Shown here: one piece after another, positions 1-8,425 of the stretch | Numbering within the stretch: position 1 is the stretch's first letter | Layout of the letters: every line of letters starts with the position of its first letter | NCBI RefSeq assembly: GCF_001618865.1 | Contig: NZ_CP015136.1 | Span: 2,639,001-2,703,000 of the forward strand | DNA length: 64,000 nucleotides | Direction of reading: 5' to 3' | DNA from: Luteitalea pratensis | Lineage (GTDB): Bacteria > Acidobacteriota > Vicinamibacteria > Vicinamibacterales > Vicinamibacteraceae | Notes under the pieces: generated by a model | Told to the model about the DNA's origin: nothing | Seen by the model: only the letters and a program-made list of their open reading frames with translations | Database searches by the model: none | Made by a program: the position numbers and the translations under genes

Positions 1-400
1 GGTGTCCGTCGAGCGCATGGCGAATCTCGTCGTCGGTCGGGCGCGGCGTGCGGGCGAGGAGCGCAACGGCGCCCATGATCATGCCCGGCGTGCAGAAGCC
101 GCACTGGAACGCCTGGGCATCGAGGAAAGCCTGCTGGACCGGGTGCAGGCGGTCTCCCGTGGCCAGTCCTTCGATGGTGGTCACCGCCCGGGCGGCGCTG
201 GCTTGCGTGAGGCACGCGCGCACCGCCTTGTCGTCCGCGAGGACCGTGCAGCTGCCACATTGGCCCTCGCCGCACCCGTACTTCGTGCCCGTCAGCGTGG
301 CATGGTCTCGCAGGAGGTCCAGCAAGGTGGTCCCGTCGGGGACCTCGCCGCTCCACGCACGACCGTTCACCGTGAGCGTCATCCTGGCCACGGTACGCAT
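1..400 (-). CDS. (2Fe-2S)-binding subunit of a molybdenum hydroxylase, partial
   Basis: Small iron-sulfur subunit of a xanthine dehydrogenase/isoquinoline oxidoreductase-type enzyme; it passes electrons from the molybdopterin subunit. The gene is cut by the left edge after about 133 residues. Visible are the plant-type ferredoxin motif CGEGQCGSC and the start of the second cluster domain, FQCGFCTPGMIMGA. The first ATG is used; a second in-frame ATG lies six codons later and matches the usual family start (MTLTVNG) better. It points out of the window, so the molybdenum subunit, if adjacent, lies to the left. It is a paralogue of the complete subunit near 13.2 kb. Confidence 0.85.
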   Translation of the reverse strand, partial: MRTVARMTLTVNGRAWSGEVPDGTTLLDLLRDHATLTGTKYGCGEGQCGSCTVLADDKAVRACLTQASAARAVTTIEGLATGDRLHPVQQAFLDAQAFQCGFCTPGMIMGAVALLARTPRPTDDEIRHALDGH

Positions 401-476
401 GGTACTGCGATGCCTCGTGCCGTGCCCGGGACCGCGAGTGGTCGACTTGTGCCGCCTGCCGGTCGACAATCAGCGG

Positions 477-1502
477 ATGACACACGCGAGGCGAGGCATC
501 GCCGGCACGATGCTGATGGTGCTGCTGGTGGGCGCGCTGGCGGCGGCGCTGGCATGGCAGACGTTCAAGCCGCGGCCGCTCGCCGTCGAACCAGGCAAGT
601 TCCCGGAGGTGCTCGTCCACGCGCGCGCCGACGATGGCGTCATCAACGGCGGGGCAGTGTTCATGCCGCCGAAGAGCGCAGCGCGGCCGGTCGCGGTGAT
701 CTGGGTGCATGGCTGGGGTACCAACTTCTACGACCCCGCGTACGCGCGCATCGGGCGCGCCCTCGCCGAGCGCGGCGTGACCACCATGTCGATCAACACG
801 CGGATGCACGACCTCGGCACGAGTGCGACCAACGTGTCCGGCCGGCGCGTGCGCGGCGGTGGCTACTGGGGCGTGACCAGCGAACAGTCACGCGACATTG
901 CCGCGTGGATCGAGATCGCCGCCGAGCACGGCTTCTCACGCGTCGTGCTCGTGGGCCATTCTGCCGGGTGGCCGGCCGTGGCAGCCTACCAGGCCTCGTC
1001 ACACGACTCGCGCGTGGTCGGCCTGGTGCTGGCATCCGGGCCGGTGCAACCGTTGCACCCTCCCGACGATGCCGCCCTGATCAAGCAGGCCACCGAGCTT
1101 GTCGCGGCAGGGAAGGGCGACGACCTGCTACGCATTCCGGGACGCTCGTTCCCGTCGTTCATCAGCGCCGCGACGTACCTCGATCAGGTGCACACACCGC
1201 CGGCCTTGCTCGACATCTTCGGCGTGTCGAGCACCGACGCCGCCATCGCGTCGATCACGTGTCCGTTGCTGGCATTCTTCGGAACACGCGATGACGTCGG
1301 CGGGAACGCGGATCTGGCCGTCGTGAAGGCGACGTCACGGCGACTGGAGAGCGGACCCAGCCGGATCACGACGGCCACGATCGCGCGTGGCGACCACATG
1401 TACTCGGGTGAGGAGGCCCAGGTTGCACAGGTGATCGCCGATTGGCTCGATCGCGTTGTCACGCCGTCGCCCGCGCCGACGGCCACGAATCAGAACCGGT
1501 AA
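477..1502 (+). CDS. Membrane-anchored or exported alpha/beta hydrolase
   Basis: A 341-residue alpha/beta-hydrolase-fold protein of unknown substrate. A hydrophobic segment at about residues 9-25 reads as a signal anchor or signal peptide, so the enzyme probably acts outside the cytoplasm. The nucleophile elbow is GHSAG; an oxyanion-type HGWG follows the second strand, and a late GDH supplies a plausible catalytic histidine. The reading frame is open further upstream, but the ATG used here is the first one directly before the hydrophobic segment. Its end overlaps the end of the convergent DUF5916 gene by 13 bases. Family membership is firm; function is not. Confidence 0.8.
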   Translation: MTHARRGIAGTMLMVLLVGALAAALAWQTFKPRPLAVEPGKFPEVLVHARADDGVINGGAVFMPPKSAARPVAVIWVHGWGTNFYDPAYARIGRALAERGVTTMSINTRMHDLGTSATNVSGRRVRGGGYWGVTSEQSRDIAAWIEIAAEHGFSRVVLVGHSAGWPAVAAYQASSHDSRVVGLVLASGPVQPLHPPDDAALIKQATELVAAGKGDDLLRIPGRSFPSFISAATYLDQVHTPPALLDIFGVSSTDAAIASITCPLLAFFGTRDDVGGNADLAVVKATSRRLESGPSRITTATIARGDHMYSGEEAQVAQVIADWLDRVVTPSPAPTATNQNR

Positions 1503-3745
1503 AGGTAGCTGGCCTTGAAGAAGAAACCGCGGCGGGTCGTCAGATACTCGCCCTGGTGCTCCAGCCAGCGGTCGTCCTGCCAGAGGCGGCGCTCGTACAG
1601 CGAGCCGTAGCCTACGAACACCACGGTGCCGGGCCGAGGCTCGTACGAGCCGAGGAAGTCCGTAAGCACGCGCTCACGCTGTCCGTCGTACTGGATGATG
1701 GCGCGAGCGGCCAGGGCGCGCGTGAACTGGTACGTCGTCCGAGTGTTCACCAGCGACACGGTGTAGACGCGCTCACCGGTCGTGGCGCGGTCGAAGGCGA
1801 TGCGCTGGAACTCCACGTCCTCGCTGAACCGTCCGTTCGGCTGTATGAGGGCGCCAGCTGAGGTGTCGAGCGAGCGTCCCTGGAACGGGTCGAGGGCGTC
1901 GTAGTACGTCGCCGCGCCCCAGTTGACGCGGGCCTGTGGCCGTAACCAGCGGAACAGCTGCCCCGAAGCCTGCAGGCGTGTGCGGCCGTTGTCGTACTCC
2001 TGGTGCTGCCAGGGTTCCTGCCCGAAGATGCGGTCCACCCGCACGAAACCCTGCCGCGTGAAACTCAAACGCACGCCGGTGACGCTGATGATCTCGTCGC
2101 CGCCGGCGATGCGATCGTGTCCGGCCTGCAGGAACGTGAACGGCGAGATGCGCCGGATCCACGGGTACTTCGTCTTGTCGGGATAGAAGCTGTAGTCGAC
2201 ATAGCCCCAGCCGCTGGTGAAGCCGACGCGGTTGAGGAAGGCCGTGTCCATCACGAACCCGCGGTCGTAGTGTTCGAACTGGCCCTGCGCGTTCACCCGC
2301 TGCGAACTGTAGCCGTACGTGAGCTGTGTGCCGAGCCCTTCGCGCGACCCCGCATCGTGGGTTGTCGACGATGCCAGGACGAAGCCGGTGAACCGTTGCG
2401 ACTGGCTGAGGCGCAGGTTGAGATCGACACCGCCGACGGCGTTGTGGCGCCCGGCCAGTTCGGTGAATGTGCCGATGGCGCCAGCGTAGCTGCCGGGTTT
2501 GAGGCTCACCTGCGCGCGGGCGATCTGCCAGATCTTCTCGCGGCCCGACAGCCGGTCAGTAAGATCCTCGACGCGCCCTGGCCCCTGATCGACGGCCGTC
2601 AGGCTGGCAAAGGTGACGCGCCCGGCCGACCCGGTCAGCTTCGCTCCGAGGATCGGATCGACGATTTTCCGGGTATGGACGGCGTAGAGCATGCTCGCGT
2701 CGCCTTGGGCGTTGCCGGCGAGGTTGAACGCAGCGGCGCCCTCCATGAAGAACGGGCGCTTTTCCGAGAAGAACACCGGGTAACGTTGGTTCACCTCGAC
2801 TTGCACGGCGTCGCTCTCGACCTGACTGAAGTCGGGATTGAGCGTGGCCTCGAGGGTGATCGTCGTGCTGAGGCCCCATTTGCCACTGACCCCCACCTCG
2901 CCGCCGTTGTCACGCAGCCAGCGTTCGCTATTGGGCCGTTCCTCCCGGTGCGTGTAGGTCACTGACGGGATCACTTCGCGGACAGCCACACCCTGGAGAT
3001 CCTTGAAGATCAACGGCGCATGCGTGTCGAACACCCACCGGCCAGGTTGCAGCGCCGGCCACGCGACGGAGACGCCGGTGCGGCTGACACGTCGCCAGAA
3101 GAGCACGCCCATGCGTACCTCCTCGCCGCCCTTGAACCGGAGCATCTGCAGGGGCAGGCGGATCTCGACGGCGTAGCCCGTTGGTGTCGGGCGTGCGGCG
3201 CTGTCCCAGACCCAGTCCGGCGATGTGTCCTCGTTGCCCGAGATGGTGTTGACCATGTCGAGCTGGATCCCGTTCGGGTTGACCATCAAGTGGTAGGAGG
3301 TCTGGCCGGTACCGAGGGCATCGAGGCTGAGGCCGACCCAGTCGTCAGGCCAGATGTTGTCTCGGCGGGTCACCGAGGTCTTGATGCCGGACGGGTCGGG
3401 GTCGTCGCACTTGAACGCGACGTAGATGGAGGTGGCGTCGTAGGCGATCCAGACCGTCGTGTGTTGCTGGATCTGGTCGCCATACAACGGGTTGTACGAG
3501 CGCCAGTCCTCGCCGGCCTGGACTGGCGCTGCCGTCCACGCGGCATCGTCGAGGACGCCATCGATGGTCGGAGCGACGGTGGTGCGGGTTGCGACGAGCG
3601 GTGCAAGCGAGACCTTGGCAGGGGTGGCCGCGGCGTCGGGTGGCGTCTGTGCTGCTGCGAAAGAGGACGTACCGGGAAGGGCGGCGAGGCAGGCGACGCC
3701 TGCGACCAGGGCGGCGAGCATGCGACGCGCCCGAGAGACGTGCAT
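1490..3745 (-). CDS. Exported DUF5916 / CBM9-like protein
   Basis: A 751-residue exported protein. A signal peptide (about residues 1-33, ending near FAAAQT) is followed by a family-9-type carbohydrate-binding-like beta-sandwich. Typical motifs of that fold are IDGVLDDAAWTAA, the YVAFKCDDPDP strand and the WPDDWVGLSLDA region. The remainder is DUF5916, predicted beta-rich, probably a barrel ending in the aromatic residues YLYRF. Such proteins are abundant in Acidobacteriota and Bacteroidota, and their role is not established; binding or uptake of an extracellular polymer is the usual guess. The length is typical. No partner gene lies beside it. Confidence 0.85.
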   Translation of the reverse strand: MHVSRARRMLAALVAGVACLAALPGTSSFAAAQTPPDAAATPAKVSLAPLVATRTTVAPTIDGVLDDAAWTAAPVQAGEDWRSYNPLYGDQIQQHTTVWIAYDATSIYVAFKCDDPDPSGIKTSVTRRDNIWPDDWVGLSLDALGTGQTSYHLMVNPNGIQLDMVNTISGNEDTSPDWVWDSAARPTPTGYAVEIRLPLQMLRFKGGEEVRMGVLFWRRVSRTGVSVAWPALQPGRWVFDTHAPLIFKDLQGVAVREVIPSVTYTHREERPNSERWLRDNGGEVGVSGKWGLSTTITLEATLNPDFSQVESDAVQVEVNQRYPVFFSEKRPFFMEGAAAFNLAGNAQGDASMLYAVHTRKIVDPILGAKLTGSAGRVTFASLTAVDQGPGRVEDLTDRLSGREKIWQIARAQVSLKPGSYAGAIGTFTELAGRHNAVGGVDLNLRLSQSQRFTGFVLASSTTHDAGSREGLGTQLTYGYSSQRVNAQGQFEHYDRGFVMDTAFLNRVGFTSGWGYVDYSFYPDKTKYPWIRRISPFTFLQAGHDRIAGGDEIISVTGVRLSFTRQGFVRVDRIFGQEPWQHQEYDNGRTRLQASGQLFRWLRPQARVNWGAATYYDALDPFQGRSLDTSAGALIQPNGRFSEDVEFQRIAFDRATTGERVYTVSLVNTRTTYQFTRALAARAIIQYDGQRERVLTDFLGSYEPRPGTVVFVGYGSLYERRLWQDDRWLEHQGEYLTTRRGFFFKASYLYRF

Positions 3746-3925
3746 GGACGCAGTAGACGTGTGTGAGCCGGCCGGAGTTTATTCGCCGACGCCCTCCGCG
3801 CGAGACGCTGCCTCGGCCGTGGCAGGATGGCCGGCCGTGGTCGAGTCATCCAGTCTGGACATGGGCGCCATGCCAGTGAGTCATGTCGGGCCGATGTGAG
3901 CGTTTTCGGGGTACCGTTCCGCTCG

Positions 3926-5224
3926 GTGCCTCAACTCCAATCGCTCTCGACCGCCGACCTCAGCTCGATCCTCCAGGACGTCCAACGTCGCTACGACGCG
4001 TTCCGCCAGCGTGCGCTCGCTCTCGACCTCACGCGCGGCAAGCCGGCGAGCGAGCAACTGGATTTGTCGAGCGCGCTGCTCGGCCTGCCCGGTGAAGACG
4101 ATTTCCTCGCGGCCGACAAGACCGACACGCGCAATTACGGCGTGCTCCAGGGCCTGCCGGAACTGCGCGCCCTGCTCGCGCCGCTCTTTGGTACGGTGCC
4201 GGTGCAGATGGTGATCGGTGACAACTCCAGCCTCGCGCTGATGCACGACGCCATTGCCTACAGCCTGCTGAAGGGCACGGTCGGCAGCGAGCGCCCCTGG
4301 GTGCGTGAGCCGCGCGTCGCCTTCCTCTGCCCGGTGCCCGGATACGACCGTCATTTCTCGATCTGCCAGGACTTCGGCATCGAGATGATCCCCGTGCCGC
4401 TCAATGCGGACGGACCCGACATGGACGTCGTCGAACGGCTCGTCGGCGAGGACGCCGCCATCAAGGGCATGTGGTGCGTGCCCAAGTACAGCAACCCGTC
4501 AGGGGCCGTGTACTCCGATGCCGTGGTGGAGCGGTTGGCGGCGATGACGACTGCGGCGCCCGACTTCCGGATCTTCTGGGACAACGCGTACGCCGTCCAC
4601 CACCTGACCGACGAACGCATCGAAATCCCGAGCCTGATCGACGCGTGTGCGCGTCACGGCCATCCACATCGGGCCTTCGTCTTCGGATCGACGTCGAAGG
4701 TCACGCTCGCGGGCGCCGGCGTCGCGCTGTTTGCGTCGTCTGCCGAGAACGTGAAGTGGTTCCTGGGCCGCATGGGCAAGCGCAGCATCGGCGGCGACAA
4801 GGTCAACCAGTTGCGTCACGTGCGCGCCCTGCGCGACACGGCCGGCCTGCTCGCGCTGATGGATCGTCACCGCGCGATCGTGGCTCCGAAGTTTGCGGCG
4901 GTTGCCGACGCCTTCGCGGCCCATCTCGGCGGCACCGGCGTCGCCTCGTGGCTCGTCCCCAAGGGCGGGTACTTCATCAGCCTCGACGTGCTGGACGGCT
5001 GCGCGCGTGACTTCGTCAAGGCCGCCAAGGATGCGGGGGTCGAGTTGACGCCCGCGGGGGCGACACACCCGCTCGGGCAGGATCCTCACGACCGCACGGT
5101 GCGCATTGCGCCGACGTTCCCCGACCTGGCCACCGTCAAGGTCGCCGCCGAGGGCGTGGCCCTCAGCGCGCTGCTGGTGACGACGAGCGCGCTGCTCGCG
5201 GGTCGCGGCGTCACGACTGCCTAA
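3926..5224 (+). CDS. Type-Ic aspartate aminotransferase (MocR-type aminotransferase fold)
   Basis: PLP enzyme of the actinobacterial-type aspartate aminotransferase group (PF12897), which converts aspartate plus 2-oxoglutarate to oxaloacetate plus glutamate. Diagnostic stretches are LDLTRGKP near residue 34, RNYGVLQG, CPVPGYDRHFS, DGPDMD, PKYSNPSG and WDNAYAVHHL. The PLP lysine is the K of STSKVTLAGAG. The C-terminal GGYFISLD is also typical. The GTG used here puts LDLTRGKP where the family has it; an in-frame GTG at 3896 and ATG at 3827 are alternatives, and none has a clear ribosome-binding site. About 432 residues, family length. It is followed directly by the repeat region, so it is probably monocistronic. 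Confidence 0.88.
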   Translation: MPQLQSLSTADLSSILQDVQRRYDAFRQRALALDLTRGKPASEQLDLSSALLGLPGEDDFLAADKTDTRNYGVLQGLPELRALLAPLFGTVPVQMVIGDNSSLALMHDAIAYSLLKGTVGSERPWVREPRVAFLCPVPGYDRHFSICQDFGIEMIPVPLNADGPDMDVVERLVGEDAAIKGMWCVPKYSNPSGAVYSDAVVERLAAMTTAAPDFRIFWDNAYAVHHLTDERIEIPSLIDACARHGHPHRAFVFGSTSKVTLAGAGVALFASSAENVKWFLGRMGKRSIGGDKVNQLRHVRALRDTAGLLALMDRHRAIVAPKFAAVADAFAAHLGGTGVASWLVPKGGYFISLDVLDGCARDFVKAAKDAGVELTPAGATHPLGQDPHDRTVRIAPTFPDLATVKVAAEGVALSALLVTTSALLAGRGVTTA

Positions 5225-5253
5225 CCTTCGCCACGACGACCGCGACGCTTTCC

Positions 5254-5279
5254 GTCGACCTGAAGGTCGACGGCTACGC
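5254..5279. repeat. Intergenic palindrome, GTCGAC type
   Basis: A perfect inverted repeat, GTCGACCTGAAGGTCGAC, followed by GGCTACGC. It is one of about a dozen related copies in this window, all between genes. It lies 30 bases after the aminotransferase stop and could act as a transcript 3' end, but has no T-run. Confidence 0.75.
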
Positions 5280-5300
5280 ACGATCGAGACAGTGCCGCGC

Positions 5301-5915
5301 AATGCTGGAATGCCGGAATGCTGAATGTCGAGGGCAGCGGCTTTCGACATTGCGACATTGGCGGCATTTCGGCATTTCGATGGCAACGGTCACTCCGATC
5401 CCCGATCCCCGATCCCCGATCCCCGACTCCCGACGCCCGACTCCCGGTACCCGGTACCCGGTCTCTTCCGTAAGCGTCGAGCTTGCTCGACGCTTGCAAT
5501 GCTGGAATGCCGGAATGCTGGAATGTCGAGGGCAAGCGGCCTTCGACATTGCGGCATTGGCGGCATTTCGGCATTCGATGGCAACGGTCACTCCGATCCC
5601 CGATCCCCGATCCCCGCTCCCCGATCCCCGATCCCCGACTCCCGACGCCCGGTACCCGGTACCCGGTACCCGGTCTCTTCCGTAAGCGTCGAGCTTGCTC
5701 GACGCTTGCAATGCTGGAATGCCGGAATGCTGGAATGTCGAGGGCAAGCGGCCTTCGACATTGCGGCATTGGCGGCATTTCGGCATGTCGATGACAGCGG
5801 TCACTCCGATCCCCGACTCACGACTCCCGACTCCCGGTGCCCGGTGCCCGGTGCCCGGCACCCGGTACCCGGTACCCGGTCTCTTCTGTAGGCGTCGAGC
5901 TTGCTCGATGCTTGC
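5301..5915. repeat. Three-copy imperfect tandem repeat, about 200 bases per unit
   Basis: Three units begin at 5301, 5498 and 5710, each starting AATGCTGGAATGCCGGAATG. Every unit has the same order: an 8-base motif array (GGAATGCC/GGAATGCT), an inverted copy of it ending in GGCATTTCGGCAT, a stretch of GATCCCC and CCCGGTA heptamers, then the palindrome GTCGAGCTTGCTCGAC. Units differ in heptamer number (about 197, 212 and 206 bases). Long open frames exist on both strands but are low-complexity translations of the repeat. Confidence 0.9.
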
Positions 5916-5944
5916 CACACGGCAGTCGGTCGCTCGTCCTTATC

Positions 5945-5964
5945 GCCGACGCGCGTCGGCTTTT
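5945..5964 (+). terminator. Possible intrinsic terminator
   Basis: A perfect 16-base palindrome, GCCGACGCGCGTCGGC, is followed immediately by TTTT. This fits a short rho-independent terminator on the plus strand, separating the repeat array from the stress-protein promoter. Confidence 0.4.
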
Positions 5965-6008
5965 GTGCGCGTCGAGTTCGATCACTACAACATCACCAGG
6001 CGCGCGGG

Positions 6009-6028
6009 CGGGTTTTACCAGCAACCCG
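6009..6028. promoter_or_regulatory. Inverted repeat upstream of the sigma-54-like promoter
   Basis: CGGGTT and AACCCG form perfect 6-base arms around an 8-base spacer, ending 11 bases before the -24 element. It may be an activator site; nothing but position supports that. Confidence 0.3.
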
Positions 6029-6039
6029 CTGACGGGCAG

Positions 6040-6055
6040 TGGCAGCGTCCTTGCT
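6040..6055 (+). promoter_or_regulatory. Sigma-54-like promoter of the CsbD-like gene
   Basis: TGGCAGCGTCCTTGCT matches the sigma-54 consensus TGGCACGRNNNTTGCW at 11 of 13 defined positions, including the essential GG and GC with ten bases between them. The predicted start is about 43 bases before the ATG, which has a good GGAGG Shine-Dalgarno. Confidence 0.55.
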
Positions 6056-6108
6056 AAATGCATCCCTGGCGAGCCCGAATTGACGGGCACGACCCTGGAG
6101 GTGTGCAG

Positions 6109-6861
6109 ATGGCAGACAACACGACGCATCGTGATGATTCGGTGGGAGAAGAACTCGCGGCCACGGGGCAACGGGTCAAGGGTGCGGTCAAGGAGGCGAC
6201 CGGGTCGATGCTCGGGCTCGGCCGCATGGAAGTCGAGGGCGAGCGCGAGAACGCCGAAGGGCGCGCTCGTCAGGCCGCCAATGACGCACTCGGCGACGAT
6301 CGCGTCACGAACCGCGATACGTCAGGGCGGCTGGTAACGGGGCTGTACGAGAGCCCCGCGCATGCCGGTCGCGCGTACCAGGATCTCACCACGCGCCATG
6401 GCTACACGTCCGAGGACGTCAGTGTGCTGATGTCCGACGAGACTCGCGCGCGCCATTTTGGCAGCGCCACACCGGGCAGGGAGTTCGAGGCCGCCGCGGC
6501 CCACGAGGCCGGCTCGAAGGCAACTGAGGGCGCTGGCATCGGTGGCGCAACCGGTCTCGGCGTCGGCGCGGCCCTCGGCGCCTTGCTCGCCGCGGCATCG
6601 TCGATTGCGATTCCCGGGCTCGGGCTCATCGTCGCCGGACCGATCGCGGGCGCCATCGCCGGCGCAGGTGCGGGTGGCGCTGCGGGCACGCTCATGGGCG
6701 CGCTGATCGGCGCGGGCATCCCGGAAGATCGTGCCCAGGTGTACGACCGTGGCATCCGCGAGGGCGGCATCGTGCTGGGGACGCGGGCACGCGACGATGC
6801 GCATGCCGCCGAACTCGAGCGCGACCTGACCACGTACGGCGGACGCGACATCCTGCGCTGA
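6109..6861 (+). CDS. CsbD-like / general-stress membrane protein
   Basis: A 250-residue predicted stress protein with two parts. The N-terminal part (about 12-60) resembles CsbD proteins: VKGAVKEATGSMLG, then MEVEGERENAEGRARQA. The rest resembles the YflT/general stress 17M group: an alpha/beta region with YQDLTTRHGYTSEDVSVLMSDE, then a long glycine/alanine-rich hydrophobic segment (about 145-205) likely to form a membrane hairpin. The start is set by GGAGG seven bases before the ATG. A sigma-54-like promoter lies just upstream. Neither family has a defined biochemical function; general stress tolerance is the usual association. Confidence 0.75.
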   Translation: MADNTTHRDDSVGEELAATGQRVKGAVKEATGSMLGLGRMEVEGERENAEGRARQAANDALGDDRVTNRDTSGRLVTGLYESPAHAGRAYQDLTTRHGYTSEDVSVLMSDETRARHFGSATPGREFEAAAAHEAGSKATEGAGIGGATGLGVGAALGALLAAASSIAIPGLGLIVAGPIAGAIAGAGAGGAAGTLMGALIGAGIPEDRAQVYDRGIREGGIVLGTRARDDAHAAELERDLTTYGGRDILR

Positions 6862-6884
6862 CGCCGTCGCGCTCCGGATTCGCA

Positions 6885-7075
6885 CGCATGGGACGGCGGG
6901 CTGGGACAGCCCGCCGCTACCTGGACGACGTTCAACGTTCGAAGTTCGACGTTGTGGTCGGCGCTCGACGTACGGCGTTCGTCCCGACTGCCGACTGCCG
7001 ACTCCCGATGCCCGGCACCCGGCACCCGGTACCCGGTACCCGGCTTCGTCCGTAGGCGTCGAGCTTGCTCGGCGC
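6885..7075. repeat. Mosaic of dispersed intergenic repeats
   Basis: From left to right: a GGCGGGCTGGGACAGCCCGCC hairpin followed by GCTACCTGG; a run of GTTCGAAGTTCGACGTT-like motifs; GGCGTTCGTCCCG; heptamers (GACTGCC, then CCCGGCA/CCCGGTA); and a GTCGAGCTTGCTCGGCGC palindrome. The same modules recur elsewhere in the window. No gene is visible here. Confidence 0.8.
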
Positions 7076-7127
7076 TGCCTGCTAGCTTCCGCGCTGATCA
7101 TGTAGGCTTGGCTCGGAGGAATTCTGC

Positions 7128-8213
7128 ATGCGTGTGTCGGTCCGGTCGTCAAGCCTTGTCCTGGGTGCAGTCGCGGTGGCGGGAGTCGTCGCGCTGTCGG
7201 CCCAGCAGAACCCGTATGTCGGCCGGTGGAACATCACCGGAACCGGTGCTGATGCCCGGAAGGTCTACTTCCTCGAGGTCAAGGAGGTCGGCGGCAAGCT
7301 GGAAGGCTTGTTCCTCGATCGCGGCGGCCATGCGACGCCGGTCTCGTGGATTAAGGTCGAGAACGGCGAGCTGCAGTGGCAGTACGGCGGCGGTGCCGAG
7401 ACCTTGCCCAAGCCCGCCTGCGGCCCGCTGTATCGCGCAAAGCTCGAGGGTGGCAAGCTGATCGGCCACCACGAAACGCCGGGCGACCCCTGCCCGCAGA
7501 CGCCGCGGCCAGGCGCTGCCGCAGCCACGCCAGCCACTCCGCGTCCCACGCCGCCACCGCAGACCGTCAACTGGGTCGGCGTCCGGCAGCCCACCTTCCC
7601 TCCCTCCAATGCCAACGGCAAGCACGCCTACGGCACGCCGGTCGTCATCGTCGGGACAGGAGTCGGCAAGGACGTGTGGGAAGGGCTTGGCACCGACCCG
7701 GGAGACACCTGCGTCGACCGCTGGACGATGGCCGATGGCGTGATGAGCAACGGCGTGCCGGAGCGCGGTGAACGTTCGACGTGCAATCCGCACACGAAGC
7801 AGAAATTCAAGGACTTCAAGATCAACGCGGAGTTCAACCTCGGTGCAGGGCAGAACAGCGGGCTCTACCTGCGTGGCCGCTACGAACTGCAGCTTGCGCT
7901 CGAGGCGACGCCTGGTCGTGTCGCGTCCTACCCGGGTCAACTGATGGACATCTACGGCTGGAAGCGCGCTGACGTCTACGCCGGCGGCCCGCCGGACTCC
8001 TGGCAGATCCTCGAAGCCGTCGTCGTCGGCAACCACGTGACCGCCACGCTCAACGGCAAGAAGGTGCACGACAACGCGTTGTTGCCCGCCGTCACCGGCG
8101 GCGCGATGGACGCCGACGAACTGGCGCCCGGGCCGATCATGATCCAGGGCGATCACTCGAAGGTGTCGTTCCGCAAGCTCGTGATCACCCCGATCACAAC
8201 GCCAGGCACCTAG
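7128..8213 (+). CDS. Exported DUF1080 (3-keto-disaccharide hydrolase-like) protein
   Basis: A 361-residue secreted protein. The signal peptide ends around LSAQQ. An N-terminal module of about 100 residues (YVGRWNITG to PGDPCPQ) is joined by a proline/alanine-rich linker to a C-terminal DUF1080 concanavalin-like domain. Recognisable there are FKDFKINAEFNL, NSGLYLRGRYELQ and the ending GPIMIQGDHSKVSFRKLVI. DUF1080 proteins are linked to glycan or 3-keto-sugar cleavage in Bacteroidota and Planctomycetota. GGAGG lies eight bases before the ATG. The substrate is unknown; the two-domain arrangement suggests binding plus catalysis. Confidence 0.82.
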   Translation: MRVSVRSSSLVLGAVAVAGVVALSAQQNPYVGRWNITGTGADARKVYFLEVKEVGGKLEGLFLDRGGHATPVSWIKVENGELQWQYGGGAETLPKPACGPLYRAKLEGGKLIGHHETPGDPCPQTPRPGAAAATPATPRPTPPPQTVNWVGVRQPTFPPSNANGKHAYGTPVVIVGTGVGKDVWEGLGTDPGDTCVDRWTMADGVMSNGVPERGERSTCNPHTKQKFKDFKINAEFNLGAGQNSGLYLRGRYELQLALEATPGRVASYPGQLMDIYGWKRADVYAGGPPDSWQILEAVVVGNHVTATLNGKKVHDNALLPAVTGGAMDADELAPGPIMIQGDHSKVSFRKLVITPITTPGT

Positions 8214-8221
8214 CCGCCGCG

Positions 8222-8424
8222 CGTCGACCTGAAGGTCGACGCCTACGGCGGGATGTTTGGCAGTCGGCGTTCACGCTCCTGTTGGGGCCGGCTCGGAGAG
8301 CCGGCCCTACCTGACGAGGCCCGGCCCGGCGGATACCGGCCCTGGGCCTTCGGCTGCCTTCGGCCTTGGGCCTTCGACCTTCGACATCAGGCATCAGGCA
8401 TGAGGCATCAGGCATCAGGCATTA
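8222..8424. repeat. Palindrome, hairpin and heptamer repeats before the MBL-fold gene
   Basis: Contains GCGTCGACCTGAAGGTCGACGC followed by CTACGG, then a GGCTCGGAGAGCCGGCCCTACCT hairpin module, GGCCTTG/GGCCTTC heptamers and a GCATCAG-type heptamer run ending two bases before the next start codon. The next gene therefore has no normal leader. Confidence 0.8.
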
Positions 8425-8425
8425 C

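Noticed and set aside
5301-5915. Possible CRISPR array
   Set aside because: Units are about 200 bases, near-identical throughout, and have no unique spacers or cas genes nearby.
5274-5918. Long open frames on both strands through the repeat array
   Set aside because: They are low-complexity translations of tandem heptamers and octamers, have no start signals and no family resemblance.
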